Below the pieces are notes generated by a model, which was given only the letters and a program-made list of their open reading frames with translations, had not been told where the DNA came from and did no database searches. From Phyllobacterium phragmitis (GTDB lineage Bacteria > Pseudomonadota > Alphaproteobacteria > Rhizobiales > Rhizobiaceae): DNA of 64,000 bases. This document shows positions 34,666 to 44,350 of the stretch, one piece after another. Within the stretch, counting starts at the first letter, position 1. Each line of letters opens with the position of its first letter. The DNA lies in assembly GCF_002980495.1 (NCBI RefSeq), contig NZ_PVBR01000007.1:62001-126000 (forward strand), written 5' to 3'. Both the position numbers and the translations under genes were made by a program.

Positions 34666-35958
34666 TCATTGATAGCCGAACAGGCGGGGCAGGAAGAGCA
34701 CCGTTTCCGGGAACAGGATCATGATGAGGAGGGCTGTGAGGAGGATGACCAGGAACGCCCAGATCTCCCGGATGATCTCGCCCAACGGTATCCCCGTCAC
34801 CGCATTGATGACGAACAGCAACACGCCATAGGGCGGCGTCACCAACCCGATCATGATGTTGACGACCAGAACCACGCCGAGATGAACGGGATCGATGCCC
34901 AGTTCGCGCGCCGCCGGCAGGAACAGCGGCACCACCACGAGCAGCAGCGTCGCGGCATCGAAGAGGCAGCCGAGCAGCAGGAAGATGATGTTGACGCCGA
35001 TCAGGAACAGGATCGGCGACATCTCCAGACCGCTCAGCTTTGCGGCGACGAGGCTCGGGATGTTTTCGCTGGCGACGACGTAATTCAGCACCAGCGCCGA
35101 GGCGATGATCATGCCGACGACGGAGGTGGACTTCGCGGAATCGAGCACCATGCGGTAGAATTCGCGCGGGCTCAGCGAGCGATAGAAGATCGCCGCCAGA
35201 ATGAGCGCGTAGGCCGCCGCGATCGCCGCCGCCTCCGTCGGCGTGGTGGCGCCGCCATAGATGCCGGCCAGCAGGATTACCGGCATCAACAGTGCCGGGA
35301 AGGCGCGAGCCGTGGTCTTGGGCATCGCCTTGAGCGGCACGATTTCATCGGCGGGAAAGCCGCGCTTGACCGCCATATACCAGTTGAGCGCCATCAGGCA
35401 CAGCGCGATGATGAGGCCGGGGATGATGCCGCCGAGGAAGAGATAGCCCACCGACGAGCCCGAGATCAGGGCATAGAGGACCATCGGGATCGACGGCGGA
35501 ACGATGGGACCGATGACGGCGGACGCCGCCGTGAGGGCCGCCGCATAGCCTGCGGGGTAGCGGTCGTTCTTGCGCATCATGTCGATGATGACACGCCCGA
35601 TGCCGGCGGCGTCCGCAATCGCGGAGCCGGACATGCCGGAGAAGATGAGGCTGGCGACGATATTGACCTGGCCGAGGCCGCCGCGAAAGCGACCGACCAG
35701 CGCCACGCAAAAGGCAAGCAGCCTGTCGCTGATGCTGCCGGCATTCATGAAATTCGCGGCGAGAATGAACAGCGGCACGGACAGGAGCACGAAGGAATCG
35801 AAGAGCCCGTTAAGGCTCTGCTCGGCAACCAGCGCCACGTCCTGGCCGGTGGCGAAGAGATAGGCGATGGCAGCCGCGAACATGGCGAAGGCGATCGGCA
35901 CATTGGCGCCGGCGAGGATGAAGAAGCCCGCGAGCGCGACAAGAAAGGCAGTGCTCAT
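34666..35958 (-). CDS. TRAP transporter large permease (DctM)
   Basis: A 430-residue, roughly 12-helix DctM subunit that carries the substrate using a Na+ gradient. Landmarks are GANVPIAFAMFAAAI, RFRGGLGQVNIVASLIFSGM with SGSAIADAAGIG, and PPSIPMVLYALISG; the C-terminal half repeats the pattern (TPPYGVLLFVINAVTGIP). Its ATG (35958) overlaps the dctQ stop as ATGA. Last gene of dctP-dctQ-dctM. Confidence 0.95.
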   Translation of the reverse strand: MSTAFLVALAGFFILAGANVPIAFAMFAAAIAYLFATGQDVALVAEQSLNGLFDSFVLLSVPLFILAANFMNAGSISDRLLAFCVALVGRFRGGLGQVNIVASLIFSGMSGSAIADAAGIGRVIIDMMRKNDRYPAGYAAALTAASAVIGPIVPPSIPMVLYALISGSSVGYLFLGGIIPGLIIALCLMALNWYMAVKRGFPADEIVPLKAMPKTTARAFPALLMPVILLAGIYGGATTPTEAAAIAAAYALILAAIFYRSLSPREFYRMVLDSAKSTSVVGMIIASALVLNYVVASENIPSLVAAKLSGLEMSPILFLIGVNIIFLLLGCLFDAATLLLVVVPLFLPAARELGIDPVHLGVVLVVNIMIGLVTPPYGVLLFVINAVTGIPLGEIIREIWAFLVILLTALLIMILFPETVLFLPRLFGYQ

Positions 35959-36446
35959 AGAGCCTCCGGGGTATGCGCCGTGTGGACATCATCCCGGCCA
36001 CGGAAGGCACGATAAAGCGCCAGCACCGAGCGGATGACGACCGCCACCACGAAAACCGGGAAGATGGAATAGACGAGATCGAAACGGATGCGCGTCACCG
36101 GTGTCGAATCGATCTTCATGAAGCTGATATAGTCGATGATGGAGGGAAGCGCGCTGGCGAAGACCAGCCCCAATATGACATGGCCGATGATGGTGAGCAC
36201 CCGGCGCGTCCGCGCGTTGACTGCATCGCTCAGCATTGAGAAGCTGACATGGTCGCTTTCATCCAGCAGGAAGGCGGAGGTCCAGAAGACGGTCCAGATA
36301 TAGAGGATGACGCACGCCTCAGACGTCCAGCCGAGCGGATGGTTGAGGATGTAGCGCATGAATATCTGGAGGAGGAAAGCCGCGAACATGGCCGTGAGCA
36401 ATGCCACGGCCACGATTTCGGCGAGCTTGCGCGCTCTGGACAGCAT
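35955..36446 (-). CDS. TRAP transporter small permease (DctQ)
   Basis: A 163-residue, four-helix DctQ subunit. RYILNHPLGWTSEACVILYI and WTSAFLLDESDHVSF are typical of the family, and the tail is charged (YRAFRGRDDVHTAHTPEAL). ATG 36446 follows the dctP stop by 10 bp; the longer frame to 36638 lies inside dctP. Works with DctP and DctM. Confidence 0.92.
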   Translation of the reverse strand: MLSRARKLAEIVAVALLTAMFAAFLLQIFMRYILNHPLGWTSEACVILYIWTVFWTSAFLLDESDHVSFSMLSDAVNARTRRVLTIIGHVILGLVFASALPSIIDYISFMKIDSTPVTRIRFDLVYSIFPVFVVAVVIRSVLALYRAFRGRDDVHTAHTPEAL

Positions 36447-36456
36447 TATCCCGCCT

Positions 36457-37452
36457 TTACTTGACGGCGTTGATCTTGTCGACGATGCCCTCGGGCCAGC
36501 TCTTGGCGAATTCCGAGGTCTGATAGGCCTTCTGCACCCGCTCGCGGAAGGCATCGCGGTTCGGCTCGTAGACGGACAGCCCCTGTTCCTTGAAGAACGC
36601 GACCAGTTCCGCCTCGTCCCGGATGCGGTTCTCGTCATTATAGGCGATAGCCTTCTCAGCCGCTTCCGCGACCTTCGCCTTCTGATCGTCGGAAAGCTTG
36701 TCCCATGTTTTCGACGACATGGACAGGAAGACGGCGTCGACGAGATGATTGGTCAGCACGATCTGCTTGGTCACTTCGTAGAATTTCGCGGCCTTGTCCG
36801 TCGGCAGCGGATTGTCCTGGCCGTCGGCGACGCCGGTCTGCAGTGCGGTGTAGATTTCACCGAAGGCGATCGACACGGGGTTCGCGCCCAGGGCGGAACC
36901 GAGGAACTGCCAGGCATCCGAGCCCGGCATACGCAGCTTGACGCCGCTCAGATCGTCAGGCGTTTCGATCTTCTTGTCGCCGCGCAAATTGAGCTGGCGT
37001 GTGCCGAGATAGCCGACATCGAGGATCTTGATGCCCATCTGATCCTCGACCAGACGATAGAACTGCTTGCCGATCTCGCCGCGGAACACCTTCTTCTGGT
37101 GCTCGGGATCGCGGATCAGATAGCCCGCCGTGAAGACGGACCATTCGGGGATCTGCTTGGCAATGTCCTGCGCGGAAATCATCGCCATATCGAGATTGCC
37201 GCGCTGCATGGCAGCCGGCTCGGTGCCCTGCTTGAACAGCGTCGCATTGAGATGGATTTCGACGTCGAACTGACCCGGCGCCAGCTTTTCCAGCTCGTCC
37301 TTGAATACCGGCAGCATCTTGGCATGCCAGTCGGACTCGACGGCCGGTGTGGAGATGCGCAGCTTGATCGCATCGGCGGCAAGAGCCGGCATGGCGCCTG
37401 CCATCAATGCGCCTGCGGCGGCGATCATCGCAATGCGTCTGGTTATGTTCAT
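36457..37452 (-). CDS. TRAP transporter substrate-binding protein (DctP family)
   Basis: A 331-residue periplasmic binding protein with a Sec signal peptide (MNITRRIAMIAAAGALMAGA, cleavage likely after ALAA). Core features are LRISTPAVESDWHAKMLPVF, LDVGYLGTRQLN (near the conserved Arg that grips the substrate carboxylate), KLRMPGSDAWQFLGSALGAN, GEIYTALQTGVADGQDNPLP and FYEVTKQIVLTNH. These are normal for C4-dicarboxylate or sugar-acid binders. ATG 37452 has AGGGAGGAAACG upstream. It is divergent from the DapA-like gene; the shared control region is at 37536-37589. Confidence 0.95.
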   Translation of the reverse strand: MNITRRIAMIAAAGALMAGAMPALAADAIKLRISTPAVESDWHAKMLPVFKDELEKLAPGQFDVEIHLNATLFKQGTEPAAMQRGNLDMAMISAQDIAKQIPEWSVFTAGYLIRDPEHQKKVFRGEIGKQFYRLVEDQMGIKILDVGYLGTRQLNLRGDKKIETPDDLSGVKLRMPGSDAWQFLGSALGANPVSIAFGEIYTALQTGVADGQDNPLPTDKAAKFYEVTKQIVLTNHLVDAVFLSMSSKTWDKLSDDQKAKVAEAAEKAIAYNDENRIRDEAELVAFFKEQGLSVYEPNRDAFRERVQKAYQTSEFAKSWPEGIVDKINAVK

Positions 37453-37535
37453 CGTTTCCTCCCTGAATGCTTCAAAACCATTATTCCAACAACCGGCAAA
37501 GGGTCTCCCACCCGAGATGCCGATCACTCGATAAT

Positions 37536-37589
37536 TTATGTTACACGGCATTCGCCCTCTTGCAACATAAAAAACACACAGTAACATGT
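37536..37589. promoter_or_regulatory. Symmetric divergent control region between dctP and the DapA-like gene
   Basis: A central palindromic hexamer TTGCAA (37560-37565) is flanked at 16 bp on each side by ATGTTA (37538-37543, TAACAT on the minus strand) and TAACAT (37582-37587). It can therefore be read as two back-to-back promoters sharing one -35. Half-sites of the form GTAACATAA occur three times (37536-37545 inverted, 37561-37570, 37580-37589), which would suit the GntR regulator encoded downstream. The role is inferred from pattern and position. Confidence 0.5.
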
Positions 37590-37616
37590 CAGTCACAACT
37601 CAACAGGAAACGCACC

Positions 37617-38504
37617 GTGACTGCACGCAAGAGATTCGGCCTTTCCGTCGCCCTGGCGACCCCCTTCAACCGCGATGGAAGCATCGATTTCATCAGGCTC
37701 GGCGAGCATGCGACCGCCAGCATCGAAGGCGGCTGCGACAGCATTACCGTGTTCGGCACGACAGGTGAAGGCGCGTCGATCGGTGCTGGCGAGCGCGGTC
37801 AGATCCTCGACCATATCGGCCGCACCGCCATCAGGCCCGGACAGGTCGTCGCCTGCATCGCGGCAACGGCGATCGACGATGCGGCGTGGCAGTGCCGCGA
37901 GGCGCTCGACTTCGGCTGCAAGGCGCTGCTCCTGCCGCCACCCTTCTATTTCAAAGGCGTGAGCGACGACGGCGTGTTCGGCTGGTATGCCGGCCTTCTG
38001 GAAAAGATCGGCCCGGATGCGCGCGACGCCATCCTCTATAACATTCCTTCCGTCACGTCGGTGACCGTTTCGCAGGATGTGCTGGCGCGGCTGCGCGCGG
38101 CGTTCGGCGGCGTCATCTCCGGCGTCAAGGATTCCGGCGGCGACTGGAAATACACCGAAGGGCTGCTCGACGCCCATGGCGACATCGCCATTCTGGTCGG
38201 CGACGAGCGCCATCTTGCAGCCGCCGTCAGGCGCGGCGGCCAGGGCGCGATCTCGGGTATCGCCAATCTTTTCCCGGCGGAAATGCGCGGCCTTGCCATC
38301 GACGGTCGCGATGACCCGCGCATCCGCGCGCTTGTCGAACTGGTCTTGCACTATCCCGTGGTTCCGGCCATCAAGGTGCTGATGGCGCATATGTCGGGTC
38401 ATGCGGGATGGTCGAGGGTGCGGGCGCCGCTGGTCGATGCCGATGCGAGCGCCGACACGCTGGTCAAGAGCTTGCAGGCCATCATGGCCCAGAACGCGGC
38501 CTGA
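37617..38504 (+). CDS. DapA/NanA-superfamily lyase (dihydrodipicolinate synthase-like)
   Basis: A 295-residue class I aldolase-fold enzyme. The substrate carboxylate loop is FGTTGEGASIG, the Tyr is in ILYNIPSVTSVTVS and the Schiff-base Lys in GVISGVKDSGGD. The group includes N-acetylneuraminate lyase, 2-keto-3-deoxy sugar-acid aldolases/dehydratases and true DapA. The TRAP transporter and GntR gene alongside point to catabolism of an imported acid, not lysine synthesis. GTG 37617 has CAGGAAACGCACC upstream; the long frame from 37467 covers the promoter and is not used. GntR follows after 22 bp. Confidence 0.88.
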   Translation: MTARKRFGLSVALATPFNRDGSIDFIRLGEHATASIEGGCDSITVFGTTGEGASIGAGERGQILDHIGRTAIRPGQVVACIAATAIDDAAWQCREALDFGCKALLLPPPFYFKGVSDDGVFGWYAGLLEKIGPDARDAILYNIPSVTSVTVSQDVLARLRAAFGGVISGVKDSGGDWKYTEGLLDAHGDIAILVGDERHLAAAVRRGGQGAISGIANLFPAEMRGLAIDGRDDPRIRALVELVLHYPVVPAIKVLMAHMSGHAGWSRVRAPLVDADASADTLVKSLQAIMAQNAA

Positions 38505-38526
38505 TCAAAACCAACAGGGAACCGGC

Positions 38527-39192
38527 ATGCGCAACAATGACGGCGAGTCCACCAAACAGCGCGATCAGGCGTACCGTTCGTTCACGCGCCATCTCCTGGC
38601 GAGCGACATCCGCCCGGGCCAGTTCATTTCCCAGCGCGAGCTCGTCGCGTTGACGCAGATGCCGCTCGGCGCGATCCGCGAGCTGGTGCCGCGGCTCGAG
38701 GCGGAAGGGTTGATCACCACCATTCCGCAGCGCGGCATGCAGGTCGCGCCGATCGATTACAGCCTCGTCCGCGACGCCTATCAGTTCCGGCTGATCCTGG
38801 AGAAGGAAGCCATCCGGCATTTCACCACGACGACAGGCGACGAGGCCATCGCCGCGATCAGGGCCAGCCATGAGAACATCCTCCAGCGGGTCGAGACAGA
38901 GGGCGCGACGGCCGACATCGTCAATGAAGCACAGGCGGTCGACTGGGGCTTCCACGACATATTGATCGAATCGCTCGGCAACGACATCGTCACCAGCACC
39001 TACCGGGTGAATTCGCTGAAGATCCGCCTCATCCGCCAGGAACTGATCCGGATCGACGGTCATGTCGTGCCGGTGATGCATGAACATCTGGGGATCATCG
39101 CGGAGATTGAAAAACGCGATCCGGCGGCAGCAGCGGCGGCGCTCGAACGCCACATCCTCGGCGCACGGCAGCGCGCCCTCGGCATGCCGTAG
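38527..39192 (+). CDS. GntR-family (FCD domain) transcriptional regulator
   Basis: A 221-residue FadR-subgroup regulator. The N-terminal winged helix holds SQRELVALTQMPLGAIRELV and LEAEGLITTIPQRGMQV. The C-terminal all-helical FCD domain has the metal-binding Asp/His set in AQAVDWGFHDILIES and VPVMHEHLGIIAEIEKRDP. ATG 38527 after CAGGGAACCGGC. It is in one operon with the DapA-like lyase and probably controls both that operon and dctPQM through the symmetric region at 37536-37589. Confidence 0.92.
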   Translation: MRNNDGESTKQRDQAYRSFTRHLLASDIRPGQFISQRELVALTQMPLGAIRELVPRLEAEGLITTIPQRGMQVAPIDYSLVRDAYQFRLILEKEAIRHFTTTTGDEAIAAIRASHENILQRVETEGATADIVNEAQAVDWGFHDILIESLGNDIVTSTYRVNSLKIRLIRQELIRIDGHVVPVMHEHLGIIAEIEKRDPAAAAAALERHILGARQRALGMP

Positions 39193-39489
39193 CACAAGGC
39201 CCCACAGAGAAGCAGTCCCATTTTCCTGGACCAGTTCTCCGCCTGTTGCGGATATGCAACTCCAGGGCGAGATAAAGCGGTTTCAGCAGTCGAAAACTTT
39301 ATGAGCACTGTCCAAATTCTGGAAATGCCATCGTTTCCAGAAAGACGGCACTGAATTTTTTCCTTCTTAATCAACATGTTCTGCGTTTCAGCCGAATCAG
39401 CGCCCTCAATATGCGGCGCGATCTGTGTGGCTATTTCCAGTTGTTCTCCGCGTTTTTTTAACCTGAATCCAGCACCGTCGGAGGCTGCC

Positions 39490-42400
39490 TTGATTTCCCA
39501 TTATCTGTTTACCAAAAAGAAATTACTGTCATCCGTTTCAGCCGTCATCGGTGCCGCGGTTTTCCTGCCAATGCCGGCCGAGGCGGCCTGCATCACGTCG
39601 GGACTGACGACGAACTGCGACACTGCCGCTCCCAATCCTTGGACCGAAACAATAGGTATAGGCGGCATCGACGCCCCGGACGACGAAGACAACAGAATCG
39701 TTATCGTTGAAACCGGCTCGCAGATAAATGTCAGTGAAAAAGTCGGGATATCGCTCGGTGACAACGCCAACATCACCATCAAAAGCGGCGCGAAGGTCAG
39801 CGGTACGACAAATACAGATGGAAGGGTCGGCCCTAATTGGCTGGGCTCCAACACCATCGATTTCCTCACCGCAGGGACAATGACGATAGAGGAAGGCGCC
39901 GAGGTCCTGGCGCTGGGGACCGCAGGAAATGCAGAAGCGATCAACTACACAGGGGCAGGAACCACGATCGTCAATAGCGGCCGGATCCATTCGGAGTACA
40001 CCGCAGCCATCTGGTTCGAGAATGATACTGCAGGGCGCAATACCATCATCAACAATGAGACCGGCGTGATCAGCACGGCCGTGGCAGGCGGCAATGTGAT
40101 TGGTTCCAGCCAGGACGGCAGCACGGAATTCACCAACAAGGGCCGGATCGAAGGCAGTCTGCTCTTCGCGGGCGGCGATGACATCATGCATCTGTTTGCC
40201 GGCTCGGTGATTACCGGCAACATGAATGGCGGCGACGGGACCGACCAGATATTCCTGGAAGGAGACGGGGATGATGCCCTTGACGGCAATCTCGACGGTT
40301 TCGAGGAATTCACCAAGCGAGGCTCCGGCACATGGACACTGGGCGGCACGATCGCGGGCCTCACCAAGGTCGAGATCAAGGAAGGCACGCTGGTGCTGAC
40401 CGGCAACAATTCCGATGCAGCCGGCGTCATCACCATCGACGACGGGGCTTTCCTGGCCGCGCGAGCCCAGAGCCTGCCGTCGACGGTGCACAACAACAAC
40501 GGCACGGTGCGTTTCCTGCAGACCGATGATGGAACCTATGGGGGCTCCATTTTGGGTACGGGGCATATGATCAAGGAAGATGCGGGCCGGCTGACGCTGA
40601 CGGGGGTCAATCCCTATACAGGCGGGACGCTGGTGAAAGCCGGGCTTGTGAACGTGTCCTCGGACGACAATCTCGGCGCTTTGTCAGGCGGCGTGACGCT
40701 CGATGGCGGCGGGCTGCAATTCGGCGCGGCCTTCTCCATGAAGCACGATGTGACGCTTGCAGCCGGCAATGGCACGATCGACACGATGGACAATGACAGC
40801 GCGATCGAAGGCACCATCGACGGTGCCGGCGGCCTGGCGAAGATCGGCAATGGCACGCTGACGCTGACCGGGAAAAACAGCTACAAGGGTGAAACCCTCG
40901 TCAACGCCGGCGGTCTGGTCATCGACGGCAACCATTCGGCGGCGACGGGGCTTGTGAGCGTCACCAACGGCGCGACGCTTTCCGGCAAGGGGGTCGTCGG
41001 CGGCGATGTCGCGATCGGCGATGGCGGCACCTTGAGCGTCTCCAGCGATGCGGGCGGGGCACGGGTGCTGACCATCAAGGGCGGCCTTTCCCTGCAGCAG
41101 ACCTCGACGATCGATTATGGCTACGGCCAGACGGCCGGCGGCGTACCGGCCAATGTGCTGGCGGTCAATGTCGGCGGCGATCTGACCCTTGACGGCACGA
41201 TCAACATCAACAACAGCTCGGGTGCCGCCTTCCCGATGCCCGGTCTCTACCGGCTGATCAACTATGCCGGCACATTGACCGATAATGGCGTGGTGCTCGG
41301 TGCCCGCCCGACGACAAACGACTATTTCGTGCAGACCTCGGTGGATCATCAGGTCAATCTGGTCTCTTATGTCGGCATCGACGCCAATTTCTGGGACGGG
41401 GCGGGCGGCGCACGCAACAATAGGCGGATCGAAGGCGGCGACGGCATCTGGCAGGCTGCCGGGGGCAACGACAACTGGACCGACAAGGACGGCACGATCA
41501 ACGTGCCGTTCACCGACAGCAACTTTGCCATCTTCACCGGCAAGGCCGGCACGGTGACGGTCGACACCAGCAAGGGCGATGTGCGCGCCGAGGGCATGCA
41601 GTTCGCCGTCGACGGCTATGTCATCACTGGCGGCGATATCGCCCTCGGCGGCGAACCGGCGACGATCCGCGTCGGCGACGGCACCGCGAAAGGTGCCGGC
41701 TACGATGCCACCATCGCTTCCCGGCTCACCGGCGCTGCGCAGCTGGTCAAACAGGATCTCGGCACGCTGATCCTGACCGGCGAAAACAGCTATAGCGGCG
41801 GAACGTCGGTTGCGGCAGGTGTGCTGCAACTCGGCGATGGCGGCACATCGGGCAGCATCTCGGGCGCCGTGGCACTTGCCGACGGTACCAAACTGGTCGC
41901 CAATCGCTCGGACGCGATGACGCTCAGTGGCATCATCTCGGGCGACGGCAAGCTCGTCCAGGCGGGGACGGGCACGACGAAGCTTGCCGGCGCTAACAGC
42001 TACAAGGGCGGCATCGATATCCTTGCCGGCATTCTCAACGTCTCATCCAGCGGCAATCTCGGCGATATCGCGAGCCGTGTGACGATCAATGGCGGCACGC
42101 TGCAATCCGGTGCTTCCTTCGAGACGGGCCACGCCGTGACGCTCGCCGCAGCCGACAGCACCATCGACACGCAAGCCAACAACAACACGCTGACAGGCAG
42201 CATCGACGGACCGGGCTCGCTGACCAAGACCGGCACGGGACGGCTCAGCCTGGCGGGAACCGGCACTTATGCCGGCAGGAGCATCGTCAAACAAGGTACG
42301 CTGGCGCTGGTCGGCGATGGCGACATCAGTGCGACAGGCGGGGTGACGGCGGACGCTACATTCGACATCTCGGGCATCGCTGCCGATATGACCAGCATCA

Positions 42401-44334
42401 AGGGCCTGTCGGGCGGGTCGGACGGCAGCGTCCATCTCGGCGGCAAGGAGCTCACCATTACCGCCGCCGATAACGATATCTTCCGGGGCGTCATCGATGG
42501 CGATGGCGGCCTTGACGTCACCGGCGGCGGGCAAATCCTGTCGGGTGATAACATTTATACCGGTGGCACCCATATCGCCCAGAATGCTGCGCTGCAGATC
42601 GGCAATGGCGGCACCAGCGGCAGCGTCAAGAGCGGCATTGCCATAGACGGCCTGCTCGCCTTCAACCGCTCCGATATGTTCACCGCCGATAATGCACTTT
42701 TCGGCAGCGGTACGCTGGAGCAGATCGGCAGCGGCACCACTATGCTCACCTCCGACAATTCCGGCTTCACCGGCACCACCAATATCCGCGCCGGGGCGCT
42801 GCAGGTCGATCAAATGCTCGGCGGGACGATGAATGTGCTTGCCGGCGGTCATCTGCAGGGTGAAGGCACGGTGGGTTCGACTGTCAATGCCGGCACCATC
42901 GCGCCCGGCAATGGCGGCAAGGACTTGGGCACGCTGACCATCAATGGCAATTATGCCGGTGATGGCGGTCTCATCCGGCTCAACACGGTGCTCGGCGGCG
43001 ACGATTCGCCGACCGACATGCTGGCAATTGCCGGCAACACATCGGGCGAAACCAATGTCCGGGTGATCAACCGCGGCGGGCTCGGCGCCCAGACCGACAA
43101 GGGCATCAAGGTGATCGATGTCGGCGGCCAGTCCGATGGCGGCTTCACGCTTATCGGCGACTATACCACCAAGGACGGCAAGAGCGCGGTCATCGGCGGC
43201 GCCTATGCCTACACGCTGCACAAGAACGGCCTCGCCACCCAGAAGGGTGACGGCGACTGGTACCTGCGCAGCGAATATATCTTCCAGCCCGGTGCGCCGC
43301 TTTACGAAGTCTATGGCCAGACGCTCAATCATCTCAACAGGCTGCCGACGCTGCGCGAGCGCACCGGCAACCGCTACTGGGCCGGTGCCGGCTATGTCCC
43401 GATCGCACAGGGCGACGGGCCGGGAACCATCGATCCCATCCCCTACCCGCCCGAGGATCCGGCCGATACCCGCACCGAAGCCTTCATCGAAACCGGCTTC
43501 ATCATCTGGAACCGCATCGAGGCCGCGCATGCGCACCATCGGCCCGACACGTCGACCACCGGCGCCGAATACGACATCGATATGTGGAAGATGCAGACGG
43601 GCATCGACGGTCAGTTCTACGAGGACGAGCGCGGCCGGCTGATCGGCAGCGTCTGGGTCAGTTACGGCAATGCTTCCGCCGATATCAATGCCTTCTACGG
43701 CGACGGCAAGATCGAGACCGACGGCTACGGCCTTGGCAGCGCGCTCACATGGTATGACGATGCCGGCTACTATCTCGACGCGCAGGGCCAGGTCACCTGG
43801 TTCGACAGCGATCTGAACTCGTCGACCCTGGACCGCACCCTCCTCGATGGCGACAAGGCGCTCGGTTATGCCCTGAGCAGTGAAACCGGCATCCGCTACA
43901 GCATGGACGACAGCTGGACGCTGACGCCGCAGGCCCAACTCACCTATGCCCAGATCCTGCTCGACGATTTCACCGATCCCTATGGCGCAAGGGTGAGCTA
44001 TGAGCGCAACGCCAAGCTGACGGGGCGCATCGGCATTGCCGCCAACTATCAGACCGCCTGGCAGGACCAGTACGGCTATGCGCGCCGCGCCGACCTCTAC
44101 GGCGTCATCAATCTCCAACAGGAATTCCTCGACGAGATCAAGATGAAGATCGAGGGCCATCGGCTCGCCAACAATGAAGAGAGGACGTGGACTGAAATCG
44201 GCGGCGGCGGCACCTACAACTGGAATGACGATCATTACGTGCTGTTTGGAACCCTCACCGCAGGAACAGGCCTCGCCAATATCGGCGAAAGCTACAGGTT
44301 CGCCGGAAATGTCGGATTCAAGGTGAAATGGTAA
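39490..44334 (+). CDS. Large autotransporter (type Va) with PATR-type passenger
   Basis: A surface protein of about 1,614 residues. Start TTG 39490 is chosen because GGAGGCTGCC precedes it and it yields a signal peptide, ISHYLFTKKKLLSSVSAVIG... ending MPAEA; ATG 39376 would bury that signal behind 38 residues. The passenger (about 35-1300) is a Gly/Asn/Thr-rich beta-helix with at least seven passenger repeats of the type LTLTGxNxYxGGTxVxAGxL (near 40591, 40855, 41764, 41980, 42238, 42535, 42739). The C-terminal ~285 residues (from about 43474) form the 12-strand beta-barrel translocator, ending FAGNVGFKVKW with the expected terminal aromatic. Likely adhesin or biofilm role; no protease or esterase motif seen. 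Confidence 0.88.
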   Translation: MISHYLFTKKKLLSSVSAVIGAAVFLPMPAEAACITSGLTTNCDTAAPNPWTETIGIGGIDAPDDEDNRIVIVETGSQINVSEKVGISLGDNANITIKSGAKVSGTTNTDGRVGPNWLGSNTIDFLTAGTMTIEEGAEVLALGTAGNAEAINYTGAGTTIVNSGRIHSEYTAAIWFENDTAGRNTIINNETGVISTAVAGGNVIGSSQDGSTEFTNKGRIEGSLLFAGGDDIMHLFAGSVITGNMNGGDGTDQIFLEGDGDDALDGNLDGFEEFTKRGSGTWTLGGTIAGLTKVEIKEGTLVLTGNNSDAAGVITIDDGAFLAARAQSLPSTVHNNNGTVRFLQTDDGTYGGSILGTGHMIKEDAGRLTLTGVNPYTGGTLVKAGLVNVSSDDNLGALSGGVTLDGGGLQFGAAFSMKHDVTLAAGNGTIDTMDNDSAIEGTIDGAGGLAKIGNGTLTLTGKNSYKGETLVNAGGLVIDGNHSAATGLVSVTNGATLSGKGVVGGDVAIGDGGTLSVSSDAGGARVLTIKGGLSLQQTSTIDYGYGQTAGGVPANVLAVNVGGDLTLDGTININNSSGAAFPMPGLYRLINYAGTLTDNGVVLGARPTTNDYFVQTSVDHQVNLVSYVGIDANFWDGAGGARNNRRIEGGDGIWQAAGGNDNWTDKDGTINVPFTDSNFAIFTGKAGTVTVDTSKGDVRAEGMQFAVDGYVITGGDIALGGEPATIRVGDGTAKGAGYDATIASRLTGAAQLVKQDLGTLILTGENSYSGGTSVAAGVLQLGDGGTSGSISGAVALADGTKLVANRSDAMTLSGIISGDGKLVQAGTGTTKLAGANSYKGGIDILAGILNVSSSGNLGDIASRVTINGGTLQSGASFETGHAVTLAAADSTIDTQANNNTLTGSIDGPGSLTKTGTGRLSLAGTGTYAGRSIVKQGTLALVGDGDISATGGVTADATFDISGIAADMTSIKGLSGGSDGSVHLGGKELTITAADNDIFRGVIDGDGGLDVTGGGQILSGDNIYTGGTHIAQNAALQIGNGGTSGSVKSGIAIDGLLAFNRSDMFTADNALFGSGTLEQIGSGTTMLTSDNSGFTGTTNIRAGALQVDQMLGGTMNVLAGGHLQGEGTVGSTVNAGTIAPGNGGKDLGTLTINGNYAGDGGLIRLNTVLGGDDSPTDMLAIAGNTSGETNVRVINRGGLGAQTDKGIKVIDVGGQSDGGFTLIGDYTTKDGKSAVIGGAYAYTLHKNGLATQKGDGDWYLRSEYIFQPGAPLYEVYGQTLNHLNRLPTLRERTGNRYWAGAGYVPIAQGDGPGTIDPIPYPPEDPADTRTEAFIETGFIIWNRIEAAHAHHRPDTSTTGAEYDIDMWKMQTGIDGQFYEDERGRLIGSVWVSYGNASADINAFYGDGKIETDGYGLGSALTWYDDAGYYLDAQGQVTWFDSDLNSSTLDRTLLDGDKALGYALSSETGIRYSMDDSWTLTPQAQLTYAQILLDDFTDPYGARVSYERNAKLTGRIGIAANYQTAWQDQYGYARRADLYGVINLQQEFLDEIKMKIEGHRLANNEERTWTEIGGGGTYNWNDDHYVLFGTLTAGTGLANIGESYRFAGNVGFKVKW

Positions 44335-44350
44335 AAACCATTGATGGCTG

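Noticed and set aside
34537-36015. 492-codon plus-strand frame opposite dctM, very rich in Asp, Glu, His and Arg
   Set aside because: Complement artefact; DctM motifs and ATGA coupling with dctQ support the minus strand.
42043-44235. 730-codon minus-strand open frame opposite the autotransporter
   Set aside because: Composition typical of the complement of a GC-rich gene; the autotransporter signal, repeats and barrel are clear on the plus strand.
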